Assembly (NCBI RefSeq): GCF_000719095.1
Contig: NZ_JOEH01000010.1
Location: forward strand, 186,001-250,000
Length of the DNA: 64,000 bases
Direction: 5' to 3'
Origin: Streptacidiphilus jeojiense
GTDB lineage: Bacteria; Actinomycetota; Actinomycetes; Streptomycetales; Streptomycetaceae
Shown: positions 38,996-48,458 of the stretch, in pieces
Layout of the letters: each line of letters opens with the position of its first letter
How positions within the stretch are numbered: the first letter of the stretch is position 1
Made by a program: the position numbers and the translations under genes
The notes under the pieces: generated by a model
Database searches by the model: none
Told to the model about the DNA's origin: nothing
What the model saw: only the letters and a program-made list of their open reading frames with translations

Positions 38996-40384
38996 TCATC
39001 TGTCAGAAGCCACCGGTGTCCCCAGACATGGCGAAACGGGCGGTTTGTGGCGCAGCGTCAGTCCGTACCCCACGGCGGTGGCGGCGTAGAGCGCGGCGGA
39101 GCCCAGCACCACCGCCACCGAGCGGCCGCTCGATGGCATCACCAGGGCGGCCGCGGTGGCGGCGGCCACTAGCGAGGCGTTGAACAGCACGTCGTACACG
39201 GCGAAGACCCGGCCGCGGTAGTCGTCCTCCACCACGGTCTGCACCACGGTGTCGGTACTGATCTTGATGCCCTGGGAGACCAGCCCCAGCAGGAAGGCGG
39301 CGGTCATGATCGGGGCCGGGGCGAAGGACAGCCCCAGCACCGGGGTGAGCACCGCGGCCGCTGCCGCGCAGCCGACCAGCCACTGGGACACCCCGATCCG
39401 CCGGGTCGCCCAGGGCGTCAGCACCGCGGCGGCGAAGAACCCGACGGCGGAGGCGGCCAGGGCCAGGCCCAGCCAGCGGATGCCGGCCGCCTGGTCGTCG
39501 GGGGAGGCGAAGGTGTTGCGGCAGAGCATCAGCAGCAGGACCAGCAGCAGTCCGTAGCAGAAGCGGCAGACCGTGACGGCGGCCAGGGCCCAGGCGGCCG
39601 GGCGGCAGTCGCGCACCAGGTGGCGCAGCCCGGCGAGCAGTCCGCGCCCGGTGGCGGCCACCACCGTCGCCAGCGGCTCCCGGGCCCGGTCCGGGTCCGG
39701 CTGCTGCGGGCCGAGCAGGTCCGGTGCCATGGTGGCGGCGGCCAGGGCGGCGCTGCCGTAGCCCAGTGCCGCCAGTACCAGCAGGGCGGCGTTGGCCTCG
39801 GGGCCGCCGGGCAGGACCAGCCGCACCAGGAATCCGGATCCGCCGCCGATGGTGGTGGCCACGGTGCCCAGGGTGGGTGCGATCGCATTGGCCCCGATGA
39901 GCAGCGCGGCCGGGACGACCTGGGGCAGTGCGGCCGAGAGGCCGGCCAGGACGAACCGGTTGGCACCGGTGACCAGCAGGGCGGCGGCGAAGAAGACCGG
40001 GGTGGGGACCCGCAGCAGCACCAGCAGGGCGGTGCCCAGGCAGAGCAGCAGCCGGACCAGGTTTCCGTAGAGCAGGATCTGACGCCGCCGCCAGCGGTCC
40101 AGCAGCGGCCCGGCGAAGGGGCCGACGACGCAGAACGGCAGCAGCATCACCGCGAAGGCGGAGGCGATGGCGCCCGGGGTGGGCTGGCGTTCCGGGGAGA
40201 AGACGACATAGGACGCCAACGACACCTGGAAGACGCCGTCGGTGAGCTGGGAGAGCAGCCGGGTGCGCAGCAGTCGGCGGAAGTCGGGCAGTCGCAGCAG
40301 GGCCGCGGCGCGGCCCTGGGGGGCGGGCGCACCGCGGGTGATCGACACCTGCACAGCGTGCCACGTCGCAGCGGAGATGTGCAT
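38996..40384 (-). CDS. MFS transporter
   Basis: A 12-helix-type major facilitator of 462 residues from the ATG at 40384. A TTG at 40390 and internal GTGs are possible and none has a good ribosome binding site. Conserved features are FQVSLASYVVFSPER in the first helix, FAGPLLDRWRRRQILLYGN (about 80-98, the MFS signature between helices 2 and 3) and VVEDDYRGRVFAVYD in the second half. It follows ino1 across a terminator, as in other streptomycetes. The substrate is unknown; an exporter is likely. Confidence 0.85.
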   Translation of the reverse strand: MHISAATWHAVQVSITRGAPAPQGRAAALLRLPDFRRLLRTRLLSQLTDGVFQVSLASYVVFSPERQPTPGAIASAFAVMLLPFCVVGPFAGPLLDRWRRRQILLYGNLVRLLLCLGTALLVLLRVPTPVFFAAALLVTGANRFVLAGLSAALPQVVPAALLIGANAIAPTLGTVATTIGGGSGFLVRLVLPGGPEANAALLVLAALGYGSAALAAATMAPDLLGPQQPDPDRAREPLATVVAATGRGLLAGLRHLVRDCRPAAWALAAVTVCRFCYGLLLVLLLMLCRNTFASPDDQAAGIRWLGLALAASAVGFFAAAVLTPWATRRIGVSQWLVGCAAAAAVLTPVLGLSFAPAPIMTAAFLLGLVSQGIKISTDTVVQTVVEDDYRGRVFAVYDVLFNASLVAAATAAALVMPSSGRSVAVVLGSAALYAATAVGYGLTLRHKPPVSPCLGTPVASDR

Positions 40385-40393
40385 GCCCAAACG

Positions 40394-40443
40394 CCTGCGG
40401 GCGGTCCGCTCGTTTCACGTGAAACGGGAGGACCGCCCGCAGG
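40394..40443 (-). terminator. ino1 terminator with parS in the loop
   Basis: cctgcgggcggtcc (40394-40407) pairs perfectly with ggaccgcccgcagg (40430-40443). The 22-base loop contains parS site 9, which can itself form the hairpin top. Confidence 0.8.
40411..40426. promoter_or_regulatory. parS: parS site 9, outlying
   Basis: cgtttcacgtgaaacg has the full 14-base core gtttcacgtgaaac. It is about 13 kb from the nearest other site and lies inside the ino1 terminator. Confidence 0.93.
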
Positions 40444-40471
40444 GCGTGGTGCCGGGTTCAGTGCCGAGCGC

Positions 40472-41554
40472 TCAGCGCTCGACCTCGCCGCGGATGAACT
40501 TCTCGACGTTGTCGCGGGCCTCGTCGTCGAAGTACTGGACCGGCGGGCTCTTCATCAGGTAGCTGGACGCGGAGAGGATCGGGCCGCCGATGCCGCGGTC
40601 CTTGGCGATCTTCGCCGCACGCACGGCGTCGATGATGACACCGGCCGAGTTCGGGGAGTCCCAGACCTCGAGCTTGTACTCCAGGTTCAGCGGCACGTCG
40701 CCGAAGGCACGGCCCTCGAGGCGGACGTACGCCCACTTGCGGTCGTCCAGCCAGGCCACGTAGTCGGACGGGCCGATGTGGACGTTCTTGGCGCCCAGGT
40801 CGCGGTCCACGATCTGCGAGGTGACGGCCTGCGTCTTGGAGATCTTCTTGGACTCCAGCCGGTCGCGCTCCAGCATGTTCTTGAAGTCCATGTTGCCGCC
40901 GACGTTCAGCTGCATGGTGCGCTCCAGCAGGACACCGCGGTCCTCGAAGAGCTTCGCCATCACGCGGTGCGTGATGGTGGCACCGACCTGGGACTTGATG
41001 TCGTCGCCGACGATCGGGACGCCCGCCTCGGTGAACTTGTCGGCCCACTCCTTGGTGCCGGCGATGAAGACCGGGAGGGCGTTGACGAAGGCGACCTTGG
41101 CGTCGATGGCGCACTGGGCGTAGTGCTTGGCCGCGATCTCGGAACCGACCGGGAGGTAGCAGACCAGCACGTCGACCTGGCGGTCCTTCAGGACCTGGAC
41201 GACGTCGACGGGCTCCTCGGAGGACTCCTCGATGGTCTCGCGGTAGTACTTGCCGAGGCCGTCGTTGGTCGGGCCGCGCAGGACCTGGACACCGGTGGTC
41301 GGCACATCACAGATCTTGATGGTGTTGTTCTCACTGGCGCCGATGGCGTCGGCGAGGTCGAGGCCGACCTTCTTGGCGTCCACGTCGAACGCGGCGACGA
41401 ACTCGACGTCGCGGACGTGGTAGTCACCGAACTGCACGTGCATCAGGCCCGGCACGCGGCTGTTCGGGTCGGCGTCCTTGTAGTACTCGACGCCCTGGAC
41501 AAGCGAGGCGGCGCAGTTGCCCACACCTACGATGGCTACGCGAACCGAACTCAT
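40472..41554 (-). CDS. ino1: Inositol-3-phosphate synthase
   Basis: This NAD-dependent enzyme converts glucose 6-phosphate to inositol 3-phosphate, the precursor of phosphatidylinositol and mycothiol. It has 360 residues, the size of actinobacterial Ino1. The NAD-binding start is [20 protein letters not shown] (about 4-23). Family blocks include [40 protein letters not shown] (about 223-234) and SKTQAV. A PadR-type regulator gene lies directly upstream in the same direction, as seen next to ino1 in other streptomycetes. Confidence 0.97.
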   Translation of the reverse strand: MSSVRVAIVGVGNCAASLVQGVEYYKDADPNSRVPGLMHVQFGDYHVRDVEFVAAFDVDAKKVGLDLADAIGASENNTIKICDVPTTGVQVLRGPTNDGLGKYYRETIEESSEEPVDVVQVLKDRQVDVLVCYLPVGSEIAAKHYAQCAIDAKVAFVNALPVFIAGTKEWADKFTEAGVPIVGDDIKSQVGATITHRVMAKLFEDRGVLLERTMQLNVGGNMDFKNMLERDRLESKKISKTQAVTSQIVDRDLGAKNVHIGPSDYVAWLDDRKWAYVRLEGRAFGDVPLNLEYKLEVWDSPNSAGVIIDAVRAAKIAKDRGIGGPILSASSYLMKSPPVQYFDDEARDNVEKFIRGEVER

Positions 41555-41649
41555 TTCGGCTGCTCCCTGTTGTGATCGATTTGGAAAACTTCAGTGCGGT
41601 ACTTCGGCGGTACATGCAGTGCCACCCGTCAACCCGGTCCGCTCCGGGG

Positions 41650-42309
41650 TCAGCGCTCCTCTGGGGAACGCACCGGGCGGTCGGGGGGCGGTGCGGCATT
41701 GCCTGCCGGCCGTTCCCTGCCGTCCGAAATCTGTGGGGCCGTCCCGCCGTTGCGGTTGGCGCGTTCGGTCTCGATGAGCTCGTTGAGCCAGCGGACCTCG
41801 CGCTCCACCGACTCCAGGCCGTGGCGCTGGAGTTCGAGGGTGTAGCCGTCGAGCCGCTCCCGGGTGCGCGCCAGCGAGGTGCGCATCCGCTCCATCCGCT
41901 CCTCCAGGCGGCTGCGGCGGCCCTCCAGGACCCGCATCCGCACGGCCCGGTCGGTCTGACCGAAGAAGGCGAAGTGGACGCCGAAGTGCTCGTCCTCCCA
42001 GGCGTCGGGACCGGAGTCGGCGAGCAGCTCCTCGAAGCGCTGCTTGCCCTCCGGGGTGAGCCGATAGACGATCTTCGACCGCTTGCCGTTGAGCGCGGTG
42101 GCCGGGATGTACTCGGTACCGGGGTTGTCCTCGACCAGGAAGCCCTGGGCGACGAGCCCCTTCAGGCACGGGTAGAGCGTGCCGTAGGAGAAAGCACGGA
42201 AGGAACCAAGCAGCACGTTCAGGCGTTTGCGCAGTTCGTAGCCGTGCATCGGGGCGTCGTGCAGCAGCCCGAGGACGGCGAACTCAAGGATGCCGGAGCG
42301 CCTGCTCAC
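41650..42309 (-). CDS. PadR family transcriptional regulator
   Basis: The start is the GTG at 42309 (SRRSGILEFAVLGLLHDAPM), giving 219 residues; the open frame extends further upstream through the operator. The N-terminal winged helix has MHGYELRKRLN and FSYGTLYPCLKGLVAQGFL (about 18-55). The C-terminal part is a long helical dimerisation region. A 10+10 base palindrome lies upstream, and ino1 is next downstream, so it may control itself and ino1. Confidence 0.9.
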   Translation of the reverse strand: MSRRSGILEFAVLGLLHDAPMHGYELRKRLNVLLGSFRAFSYGTLYPCLKGLVAQGFLVEDNPGTEYIPATALNGKRSKIVYRLTPEGKQRFEELLADSGPDAWEDEHFGVHFAFFGQTDRAVRMRVLEGRRSRLEERMERMRTSLARTRERLDGYTLELQRHGLESVEREVRWLNELIETERANRNGGTAPQISDGRERPAGNAAPPPDRPVRSPEER

Positions 42310-42786
42310 GCTGTCCCTCACCTCTCCGTCGCTGCTGCTATGCCGTCCCGATGTATCGAGTCGATACATCGAGACGATAGGCCGCAACTGCCGTTCGAGC
42401 AAGAGGCGACTCGGTGAAGGTGATCACAGCGGGTGTTCCGGTGGGTCCTCGAGCCGGTCCTCGGGCGGGCCCTCCGGGGCTCCTGGCTATCGCTCCACGG
42501 TGCGTTCCGGGTGGGGAAGCGCTGAGGCTTTCGTAAGTATCTGCGGGCAGTTTGCCCCGAATCATGGGGACTGCCCGTTTAGCCGCCTTGAACGCCTGCG
42601 TACTCTGTCGGCTATGCAGGAAGCCGGGAACCGAAGTGACAGCTGGGGCGCCGCCGCCCCCGGTGCCGTACGGCCGACCCGGTCGGTGCCCCGGGGGACT
42701 CGCGCGCAGGCCGGCCGGGCCGCGACGAATCGGAAGTGGACCACCGCCTTCAGGCCGCGCGGCCTGTTCGAGGAGCAGCTGGAAGC
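42310..42786. promoter_or_regulatory. Divergent padR / PBP region with palindromic operator
   Basis: This is a 477-base stretch without a supported gene. A perfect palindrome lies at 42350-42370: gatgtatcga, one central g, then tcgatacatc. It sits about 40-60 bases before the padR start, the size and place expected of a PadR operator. The promoter of the rightward penicillin-binding protein gene should also lie here. Confidence 0.75.
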
Positions 42787-45426
42787 ATGAGCGAACATCG
42801 GCGCAAACAGTCGAATCCGGACGGTGCCCCTTCCGGGCGGCGCGGCCCGCAGCCGCCGCCGCCCGCCAGAGGCGGCCAGCCGCAGGGCCGGACGCAGAGC
42901 GGCAACGGCTCGGGGCCGGCTCCGACCGCGCCGCGCCGGACCGCTCGCCCGCAGGGCCAGACCGCGCGCAACGGCATGACCGGCCAGCAGCCCAGGCTGA
43001 CCCGCGCCGAGATGCGCAAGGCGGCCCAGGGCAAGGGGGGCCGCAAGGCCGCGGCAGCCCCCACCGGGCCCCGGCCGAAGCGTTTCATCGACTACCCGCG
43101 CTGGGGCAAGACCGGGGTCATGCACTGGGTGCCCTCGTTCAAGCAACTGCTCAGCGGCGCCCTGCTGTTCTTCGCGGTCTCCGTGGGCGTGGTGGGCTAC
43201 GCCTACGCCAACACCACGGTCCCCCCGATCAACCCCACCACCCAGCAGCAGAACAACATCTTCTACTGGGCCGACGGCTCGGTGATGGCGACCACCGGCA
43301 CGGTCAACCGCCAGAACGTCTCGCTGCAGGACGTCCCGGTGAAGGTCCAGGACGACTTCATGGCGGCCGAGGACGAGACCTTCATGACCAACTCGGGCAT
43401 CGACGCCACCAGCATCCTGCGCGCGGTCAAGAACATGGTGACCGGTGGCCAGATCCAGTCCGGGTCGACCATCACCCAGCAGTGGGTGAAGACCAGCATC
43501 CTGTCCAACTCCCAGCAGACCGTCTCCCGCAAGTTCAGCGAGATCATGATCTCGATCAAGATCGGGAACGGCCACTACACCAAGAGTGAAGTGCTGGAGG
43601 GCTACCTCAACAGCAACTACTACGGCCGGGGCGCCAACGGCATCGAGGCCGCGGCCGAGGCCTACTACGGCATCCACGCCTCGCAGCTGAACGTCTCCCA
43701 GGGCGCCTTCATCGCCGCCACGGTCAACCAGCCCAGCTACTACCAGGACGTCACCAGCGACCCCAAGGTCAAGGCCGCCGCGGTGCAGCGCTGGAGCTAC
43801 GTGCTGGACCGGATGGCCAAGAACGGCTGGATCACCGCGGCCGAGCGGGCCACCTACACCCCGGCCCAGTTCCCCACGCCGAAGGCCTGGGCCCAGAACG
43901 CCACGCTGACCGGCCAGGTCGGCTACCTGGTGCAGACGGCGCAGAACTACGTCGAGGAGCACACCACTCCCAAGCTGACCGACGCCAACTTCGCCTCCGG
44001 CGGCTACCGGGTCTACACCACCTTCGACAAGAAGAAGGTGCAGGAGATGTCCGCCGCCGTCGACAAGATGACGAAGGACCACATCGACCCGAAGAAGCGG
44101 CCCAAGTACGACACCGACGTGCAGACCGGTTCGGCCGCGGTCGATCCGGCCACCGGCGCGGTGGTGGCGCTCTACGGCGGTCCGGGCATGGACAAGGGCC
44201 ACTTCGTCAACAACGCCAACTCCTCCGGTGTCCCGGTGGGCTCGACCTTCAAGCCGATCGTGATGGCGACCGCCCTGGAGAAGGGCGCGATGCTGACACC
44301 CGGGACCACCTACTCGGCGATCACCCCGGACAGCAAGTTCAACGGTGACAACGGCATCACCATCAGGAACCAGCAGGGCACGCTGATCACCGACACCGAC
44401 CCCAAGGACAAGTCGCCGGACGGCCTGCTGCACCAGCAGAACGACAACACCGACATGCCGGGGTACGTCACCCTGCGGACGGCGATGGACAACTCGATCA
44501 ACACCCCGTTCGTCCAGCTGGGCGAGTACGTCGGCTACAGCAACGTCACCTCGATGGCCAGCAGCCTGGGGCTGTCCAGCAGCATCTTCGCCCCCGACAC
44601 CCCCGGTTTCTACATCGGCACCTCCACCCCGAGCGCCATCCGGATGGCCAACGTCTACGCGACCTTCGCCGACGGCGGGGTCTACCACGACCCCTACTCG
44701 GTCACCAAGGTCACCATGAACGGGGCGGCCACCGCCGACCAGCCGGTGATGTCCAAGCCCAAGTCGGCATCGGTAATGTCGGCCGACACCGCCAACACCA
44801 TCAACAGCATGCTGCAGGAGGTCGTCCAGAAGGGCACCGCCACCAGCGTGAAGGCGCTGGGCCGCCCGGTGGCTGGCAAGACCGGTACCACCGACGAGTT
44901 CAAGTCGGCCTGGTTCATCGGCTACACCCCGCAGCTGGCCACGGCGGTCACCATGTTCCGTGAGAACCCCAAGAACCCGACCCTGGAGAGCATGGAGGGC
45001 ACCGGCGACTCCGGCACCGGCAAGTTCTTCGGTGGGGCGCTGCCCGCCACCGCCTGGCTGAACTTCATGGAGGCGGCCCTGAACGGCACCCCGACGGTCG
45101 ACTTCCCGGCCGCTCCCAAGCTGGGCAAGGGCGCCAACGAGTCGGGGGCACCCTCCCCGTCCGCCTCCGCGAGCGCCTCCGCCAGTGCCTCGGCCAGCCA
45201 GCCGTCCGCGCTGTCGCCGAGCCCGACGCCGAGGGTCTCGCTGTCGCCGACCGCCTCGCTCTCGGCCAGCGCGACCGCGACGAACACCTGCGGTGCGTTC
45301 GACTTCGGCTGCACCGGCGGCGGGTCGACCTCGGCCTCGGCTTCGGCCTCGGCGAGTGCGACCCGCACCAAACCGGGCCACTCGTCATCGGCCTCGGCGT
45401 CGAGTTCGTCGATCTTCGGCGGCTGA
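42787..45426 (+). CDS. Class A penicillin-binding protein (transglycosylase/transpeptidase)
   Basis: This enzyme polymerises and crosslinks peptidoglycan. The ATG at 42787 gives 879 residues. A basic Pro/Gln/Arg-rich cytoplasmic region (1-115) precedes one membrane helix (about 122-142). The GT51 domain has the catalytic Glu in AAEDETFMTNSGID (about 193) and GSTITQQWVK. The transpeptidase domain has the serine motif GSTFK (about 485), SIN in MDNSINTPF, and AGKTGTTDEFKSAWF (about 698). A Ser/Ala/Thr-rich tail ends the protein. It probably works with MurJ and FemX products encoded in this window. Confidence 0.95.
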   Translation: MSEHRRKQSNPDGAPSGRRGPQPPPPARGGQPQGRTQSGNGSGPAPTAPRRTARPQGQTARNGMTGQQPRLTRAEMRKAAQGKGGRKAAAAPTGPRPKRFIDYPRWGKTGVMHWVPSFKQLLSGALLFFAVSVGVVGYAYANTTVPPINPTTQQQNNIFYWADGSVMATTGTVNRQNVSLQDVPVKVQDDFMAAEDETFMTNSGIDATSILRAVKNMVTGGQIQSGSTITQQWVKTSILSNSQQTVSRKFSEIMISIKIGNGHYTKSEVLEGYLNSNYYGRGANGIEAAAEAYYGIHASQLNVSQGAFIAATVNQPSYYQDVTSDPKVKAAAVQRWSYVLDRMAKNGWITAAERATYTPAQFPTPKAWAQNATLTGQVGYLVQTAQNYVEEHTTPKLTDANFASGGYRVYTTFDKKKVQEMSAAVDKMTKDHIDPKKRPKYDTDVQTGSAAVDPATGAVVALYGGPGMDKGHFVNNANSSGVPVGSTFKPIVMATALEKGAMLTPGTTYSAITPDSKFNGDNGITIRNQQGTLITDTDPKDKSPDGLLHQQNDNTDMPGYVTLRTAMDNSINTPFVQLGEYVGYSNVTSMASSLGLSSSIFAPDTPGFYIGTSTPSAIRMANVYATFADGGVYHDPYSVTKVTMNGAATADQPVMSKPKSASVMSADTANTINSMLQEVVQKGTATSVKALGRPVAGKTGTTDEFKSAWFIGYTPQLATAVTMFRENPKNPTLESMEGTGDSGTGKFFGGALPATAWLNFMEAALNGTPTVDFPAAPKLGKGANESGAPSPSASASASASASASQPSALSPSPTPRVSLSPTASLSASATATNTCGAFDFGCTGGGSTSASASASASATRTKPGHSSSASASSSSIFGG

Positions 45427-45446
45427 CCGGTCCCGCGGGCCTCCTC

Positions 45447-45490
45447 CCGGCCCCGGTCCGGACCACCCAGGTGGTCCGGACCGGGGCCGG
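45447..45490 (+). terminator. Strong terminator after the PBP gene
   Basis: A perfect 21-base stem (45447-45467 with 45470-45490) has a 2-base loop. The arms begin ccggccccggtccgg. It is one of the most stable hairpins in the window. Confidence 0.88.
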
Positions 45491-45610
45491 CGGCGTTTTC
45501 CGGCGGACCTGTCCCGGAAAAGTGGACAGTTAGCCCGTTCCGGGCCCCGGCCGGGGCCCAACTGCCGGGTGCCCGGTGCGGGGACAGGAACGTGCGGCAG
45601 GATGTCCGGC

Positions 45611-47161
45611 ATGACGTCGAGCGAGCGTGACGAGGCAGCGGCGCCCGAGCCGGACAGCACCCCCGAGAGCGCCCCCGTGCGCGCGGCCGAGCGGGGCACC
45701 CTGACGATGCCCGCACCGCCGCCCGAGGACACCGTCGTGGTGCCCGCCGACGAGGACCCGGTCGCGGCCGCCGGGAGCGAGCTGTTCGGCGGGGCACCGG
45801 GGCGGCGCGCCCTGCTGGGCGTCGGCTGGTGGACGGCGGCCCGGGTGCTGGCGATCTGCACCATCGTGGTCTTCGCCCTCGGCATGGTGCAGAAGATCCC
45901 CTGTTACAACACCGGCTGGTTCTACGGCGCGACCGCCCAGTACGACCACGCCTGCTACAGCGACATCCCGCACCTGTTCACGCTGCGCGGCTTCTCCATC
46001 GGGAACATCCCCTACCTGGACAAGATCCCCAACCCCAGTCCCGACATGCAGTACCTGGAGTACCCGGTCCTCACCGGCCTGTTCATGTGGCTGGCCGCCT
46101 GGCTGACCCCCTCGGGCGGCGGGGACGTCCACCGCGAGCAGGTCTTCTGGCTGCTGAACGCCGGGATGCTGATGGTCTGCGCGGTGATCGCGGTGATCGC
46201 GGTGATGCGCACCCACCGCCGCCGCCCCTGGGACGCGCTGCTGTTCGCCCTGGCGCCGGTGCTGGCGCTGGACTCGACGATCAACTGGGACCTGCTCGCG
46301 GTCGCGCTCACCGCCGTCGGCATGGCCCTGTGGGCCGGCCGCCGCACGGTGTGGGCCGGCGTCTTCATCGGCCTGGCCACCGCCGCCAAGCTGTACCCGG
46401 TGTTCCTGCTCGGCCCGCTGCTGGTGCTGTGCTGGCGGGCCGGGCGGATGCGTGCCTTCGGCCAGACGCTGGCCGCCGCCACGGCCGCCTGGCTGGTCGT
46501 GGACCTGCCGTTCATGCTGCTCAACTTCAAGGGCTGGGCCACCTTCTACGTCTTCAGCCAGACCAGGACCATCGACTACGGCTCGTTCTGGCTGATCCTC
46601 AGCCAGAACGGGGTCATCAACTGGTCCGTCAACACCGTCAACACGGTGATCACGATGCTGCTGGCGCTCTGCTGCCTCGGTATCGCCTGGCTGGCACTGG
46701 CGGCCCCGCGCCGGCCGCGCTTCGCCCAGCTGGCGTTCCTGATCATCGCGGCGTTCACGCTCACCAACAAGGTCTACTCGCCGCAGTACGTGCTCTGGCT
46801 GCTGCCGCTGGCGGCGCTGGCCCGTCCGCGCTGGCGGGACTTCCTGGTCTGGCAGGTCTGCGAGGTCCTGTACTTCCTTGCTATTTGGTACAACTTCGCC
46901 TACACCTCCAGCTCCGCCCAGAAGGGGCTGCCCACGGACTGGTACCACGGGGCGATCGTTGTCCACATCCTGGGGACGCTCTACCTGTGCGTCATGGTCA
47001 TCCGCGACATCCTCATGCCGGAGTACGACTCGGTGCGCTGGGACGGCAGTGACGATCCGTCAGGTGGCGTTCTGGACAGGGCAGTTGACATCTTCGCCAA
47101 GACGTCGAAGTCGGCGAAGCACGGCGGGGCGGTCAAGTACCCGGACACCGTGCCGGATTGA
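45611..47161 (+). CDS. Glycosyltransferase 87 family membrane protein
   Basis: This is a polyprenyl-phosphate-sugar-dependent transferase, probably a mannosyltransferase of envelope glycans. From the ATG at 45611 it has 516 residues; an ATG at 45602 is also possible. An acidic cytoplasmic N-terminus (about 1-70) is followed by about 10-11 membrane helices. The first external loop carries CYNTGWFYGATAQYDHACYSD and YLEYPVLTGLFMW, typical of GT87/DUF2029 proteins. The actual acceptor is unknown. Confidence 0.85.
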   Translation: MTSSERDEAAAPEPDSTPESAPVRAAERGTLTMPAPPPEDTVVVPADEDPVAAAGSELFGGAPGRRALLGVGWWTAARVLAICTIVVFALGMVQKIPCYNTGWFYGATAQYDHACYSDIPHLFTLRGFSIGNIPYLDKIPNPSPDMQYLEYPVLTGLFMWLAAWLTPSGGGDVHREQVFWLLNAGMLMVCAVIAVIAVMRTHRRRPWDALLFALAPVLALDSTINWDLLAVALTAVGMALWAGRRTVWAGVFIGLATAAKLYPVFLLGPLLVLCWRAGRMRAFGQTLAAATAAWLVVDLPFMLLNFKGWATFYVFSQTRTIDYGSFWLILSQNGVINWSVNTVNTVITMLLALCCLGIAWLALAAPRRPRFAQLAFLIIAAFTLTNKVYSPQYVLWLLPLAALARPRWRDFLVWQVCEVLYFLAIWYNFAYTSSSAQKGLPTDWYHGAIVVHILGTLYLCVMVIRDILMPEYDSVRWDGSDDPSGGVLDRAVDIFAKTSKSAKHGGAVKYPDTVPD

Positions 47162-47371
47162 GCACAGGCACTCCTGTGGATAACTCACCCCGCCCCTGTG
47201 GACAACAAGTTGTCCACAGGGGCGGTTCCCGTTGCGTCAACCCGGCGTGAGAAAGCACCAGTTGAGGCGTACGGCCGTACGATCGGTCGGGAACAATTCG
47301 GGCAGCGACCCGATCGGATGAACCCGCGGGGTCCGCACCGGTCTCACCCGGTAGGGGTCCCGGCGGGGCGT
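47162..47371. terminator. Convergent terminator built from DnaA boxes
   Basis: Between two convergent genes a perfect 15-base stem (47192-47206 with 47209-47223, 2-base loop) contains two inverted DnaA boxes, tgtggacaa (47197-47205) and ttgtccaca (47210-47218). A third box, tgtggataa, lies at 47175-47183. The palindrome cgtacggccgtacg lies at 47268-47281. No gene is seen here. Confidence 0.8.
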
Positions 47372-48406
47372 TCAGGCCTGGTCGACGATCCGGTCGAAGA
47401 GCGTCGTGGTGTGCCGCAGGGTCGCCTTCAACTCGTCGCCCACCTGCGGGGGCTGGACCTCGCCCGGCAGCCACAGCAGCGAGACCTGCATGTGCGGCGG
47501 CTCGGCGAAGGCGACCTTGGTGCCGTTCCAGCTGAACGGGGAGGCGGTGCGGTTCAGGGTGGCCAGGCCGGCCCGGGCCAGGCTCTTGGCGCGCGGGGTG
47601 AGGCCGGAGAGGTTCTTCGGGGCCTCCAGGCCCACCCCGTGGGCGGTGCCGCCGGCGACCACCAGCAGATGGCCGTCGCCGGCCGCCCGGTGCTGGCGGT
47701 AGCCGAAGCGGTCGCCCTTGACCAGCGGGTGCACATCCATGACGGTGCCGCGGCTGTCCATCGCGCCGTGGTCGCCCAGCCACAGCTGGGTGCCGATCCT
47801 GGGCCGGAAGTGCACGTCCGGGTAGCGGCGCGCCAGTTCGGCGACCTCCTCCTTGCGGAGGTGGCTGACGAACATCCGCCGCAGCGGCAGCCCGGCCGCC
47901 CGCAGCCGGTCCACCCACTGCGCGGTCTCGGCCAGCGGGTCGACCCCCTCGGGCCGGTCCATCGGCAGGTGGACGGCGAAGCCCTCGACCCGGACGTCGT
48001 CGACGGCCGCGCGCAGCTTGGGCAGGTCCTCGGGGGTGACCCCGTGCCGCCGCATGCTGGTCATGCACTCGATGATCACCCGACCGCCGACCAGCCCGCG
48101 CACGCCCTCGATGGTGCCCACGGTGCGGATCACCCGCTGCGGCAGCGGCACCGTGTCCTCGCGGATCCGGTACGGGGTCAGCACGATCAGGTCCTTGCCG
48201 AACCAGTCCTTGAGCTCGGATGCCTCGTAGGCGGTGCCGACCGCCAGCACGTCGGCGCCCATCCGGGCGGCCTCCTCGGCCAGCCGGACGTTGCGGAAGC
48301 CGTAGCCGTTGCCCTTGGCGACCGGGACCAGCCCGGGGAAGGCGTCCACGACGGAGCGCTGGTGGGCACGCCAGCGGGGGGTGTCCACGTACAGAGAGAG
48401 CGCCAT
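47372..48406 (-). CDS. Alanine racemase-like PLP protein
   Basis: This 344-residue protein has a fold-III PLP barrel. The N-terminal segment VPVAKGNGYGFRNVRLAEEA (about 27-46) holds the PLP lysine in the Ala-racemase motif. Later blocks are AVGTAYEASELKD, VEGFAVHLPMDRP, RPRIGTQLWLGDHGAMDSRG and the KGDRFGYRQ segment near 230. It is not the housekeeping Alr: the motifs are diverged and the C-terminal domain differs. It lies next to the FemX-like gene, so a D-amino-acid or wall-related role is likely but unproved. Confidence 0.8.
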   Translation of the reverse strand: MALSLYVDTPRWRAHQRSVVDAFPGLVPVAKGNGYGFRNVRLAEEAARMGADVLAVGTAYEASELKDWFGKDLIVLTPYRIREDTVPLPQRVIRTVGTIEGVRGLVGGRVIIECMTSMRRHGVTPEDLPKLRAAVDDVRVEGFAVHLPMDRPEGVDPLAETAQWVDRLRAAGLPLRRMFVSHLRKEEVAELARRYPDVHFRPRIGTQLWLGDHGAMDSRGTVMDVHPLVKGDRFGYRQHRAAGDGHLLVVAGGTAHGVGLEAPKNLSGLTPRAKSLARAGLATLNRTASPFSWNGTKVAFAEPPHMQVSLLWLPGEVQPPQVGDELKATLRHTTTLFDRIVDQA

Positions 48407-48458
48407 GGGGTGGAGGGTACCTTCCGGGGAGACAGGGATTCGAGCGGGGAACGGACCG

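Noticed and set aside
42562..45381. Minus-strand 939-codon open frame opposite the penicillin-binding protein gene
   Set aside because: It is Gly/Arg/Val-rich with no domain. The plus-strand gene has all catalytic motifs in order.
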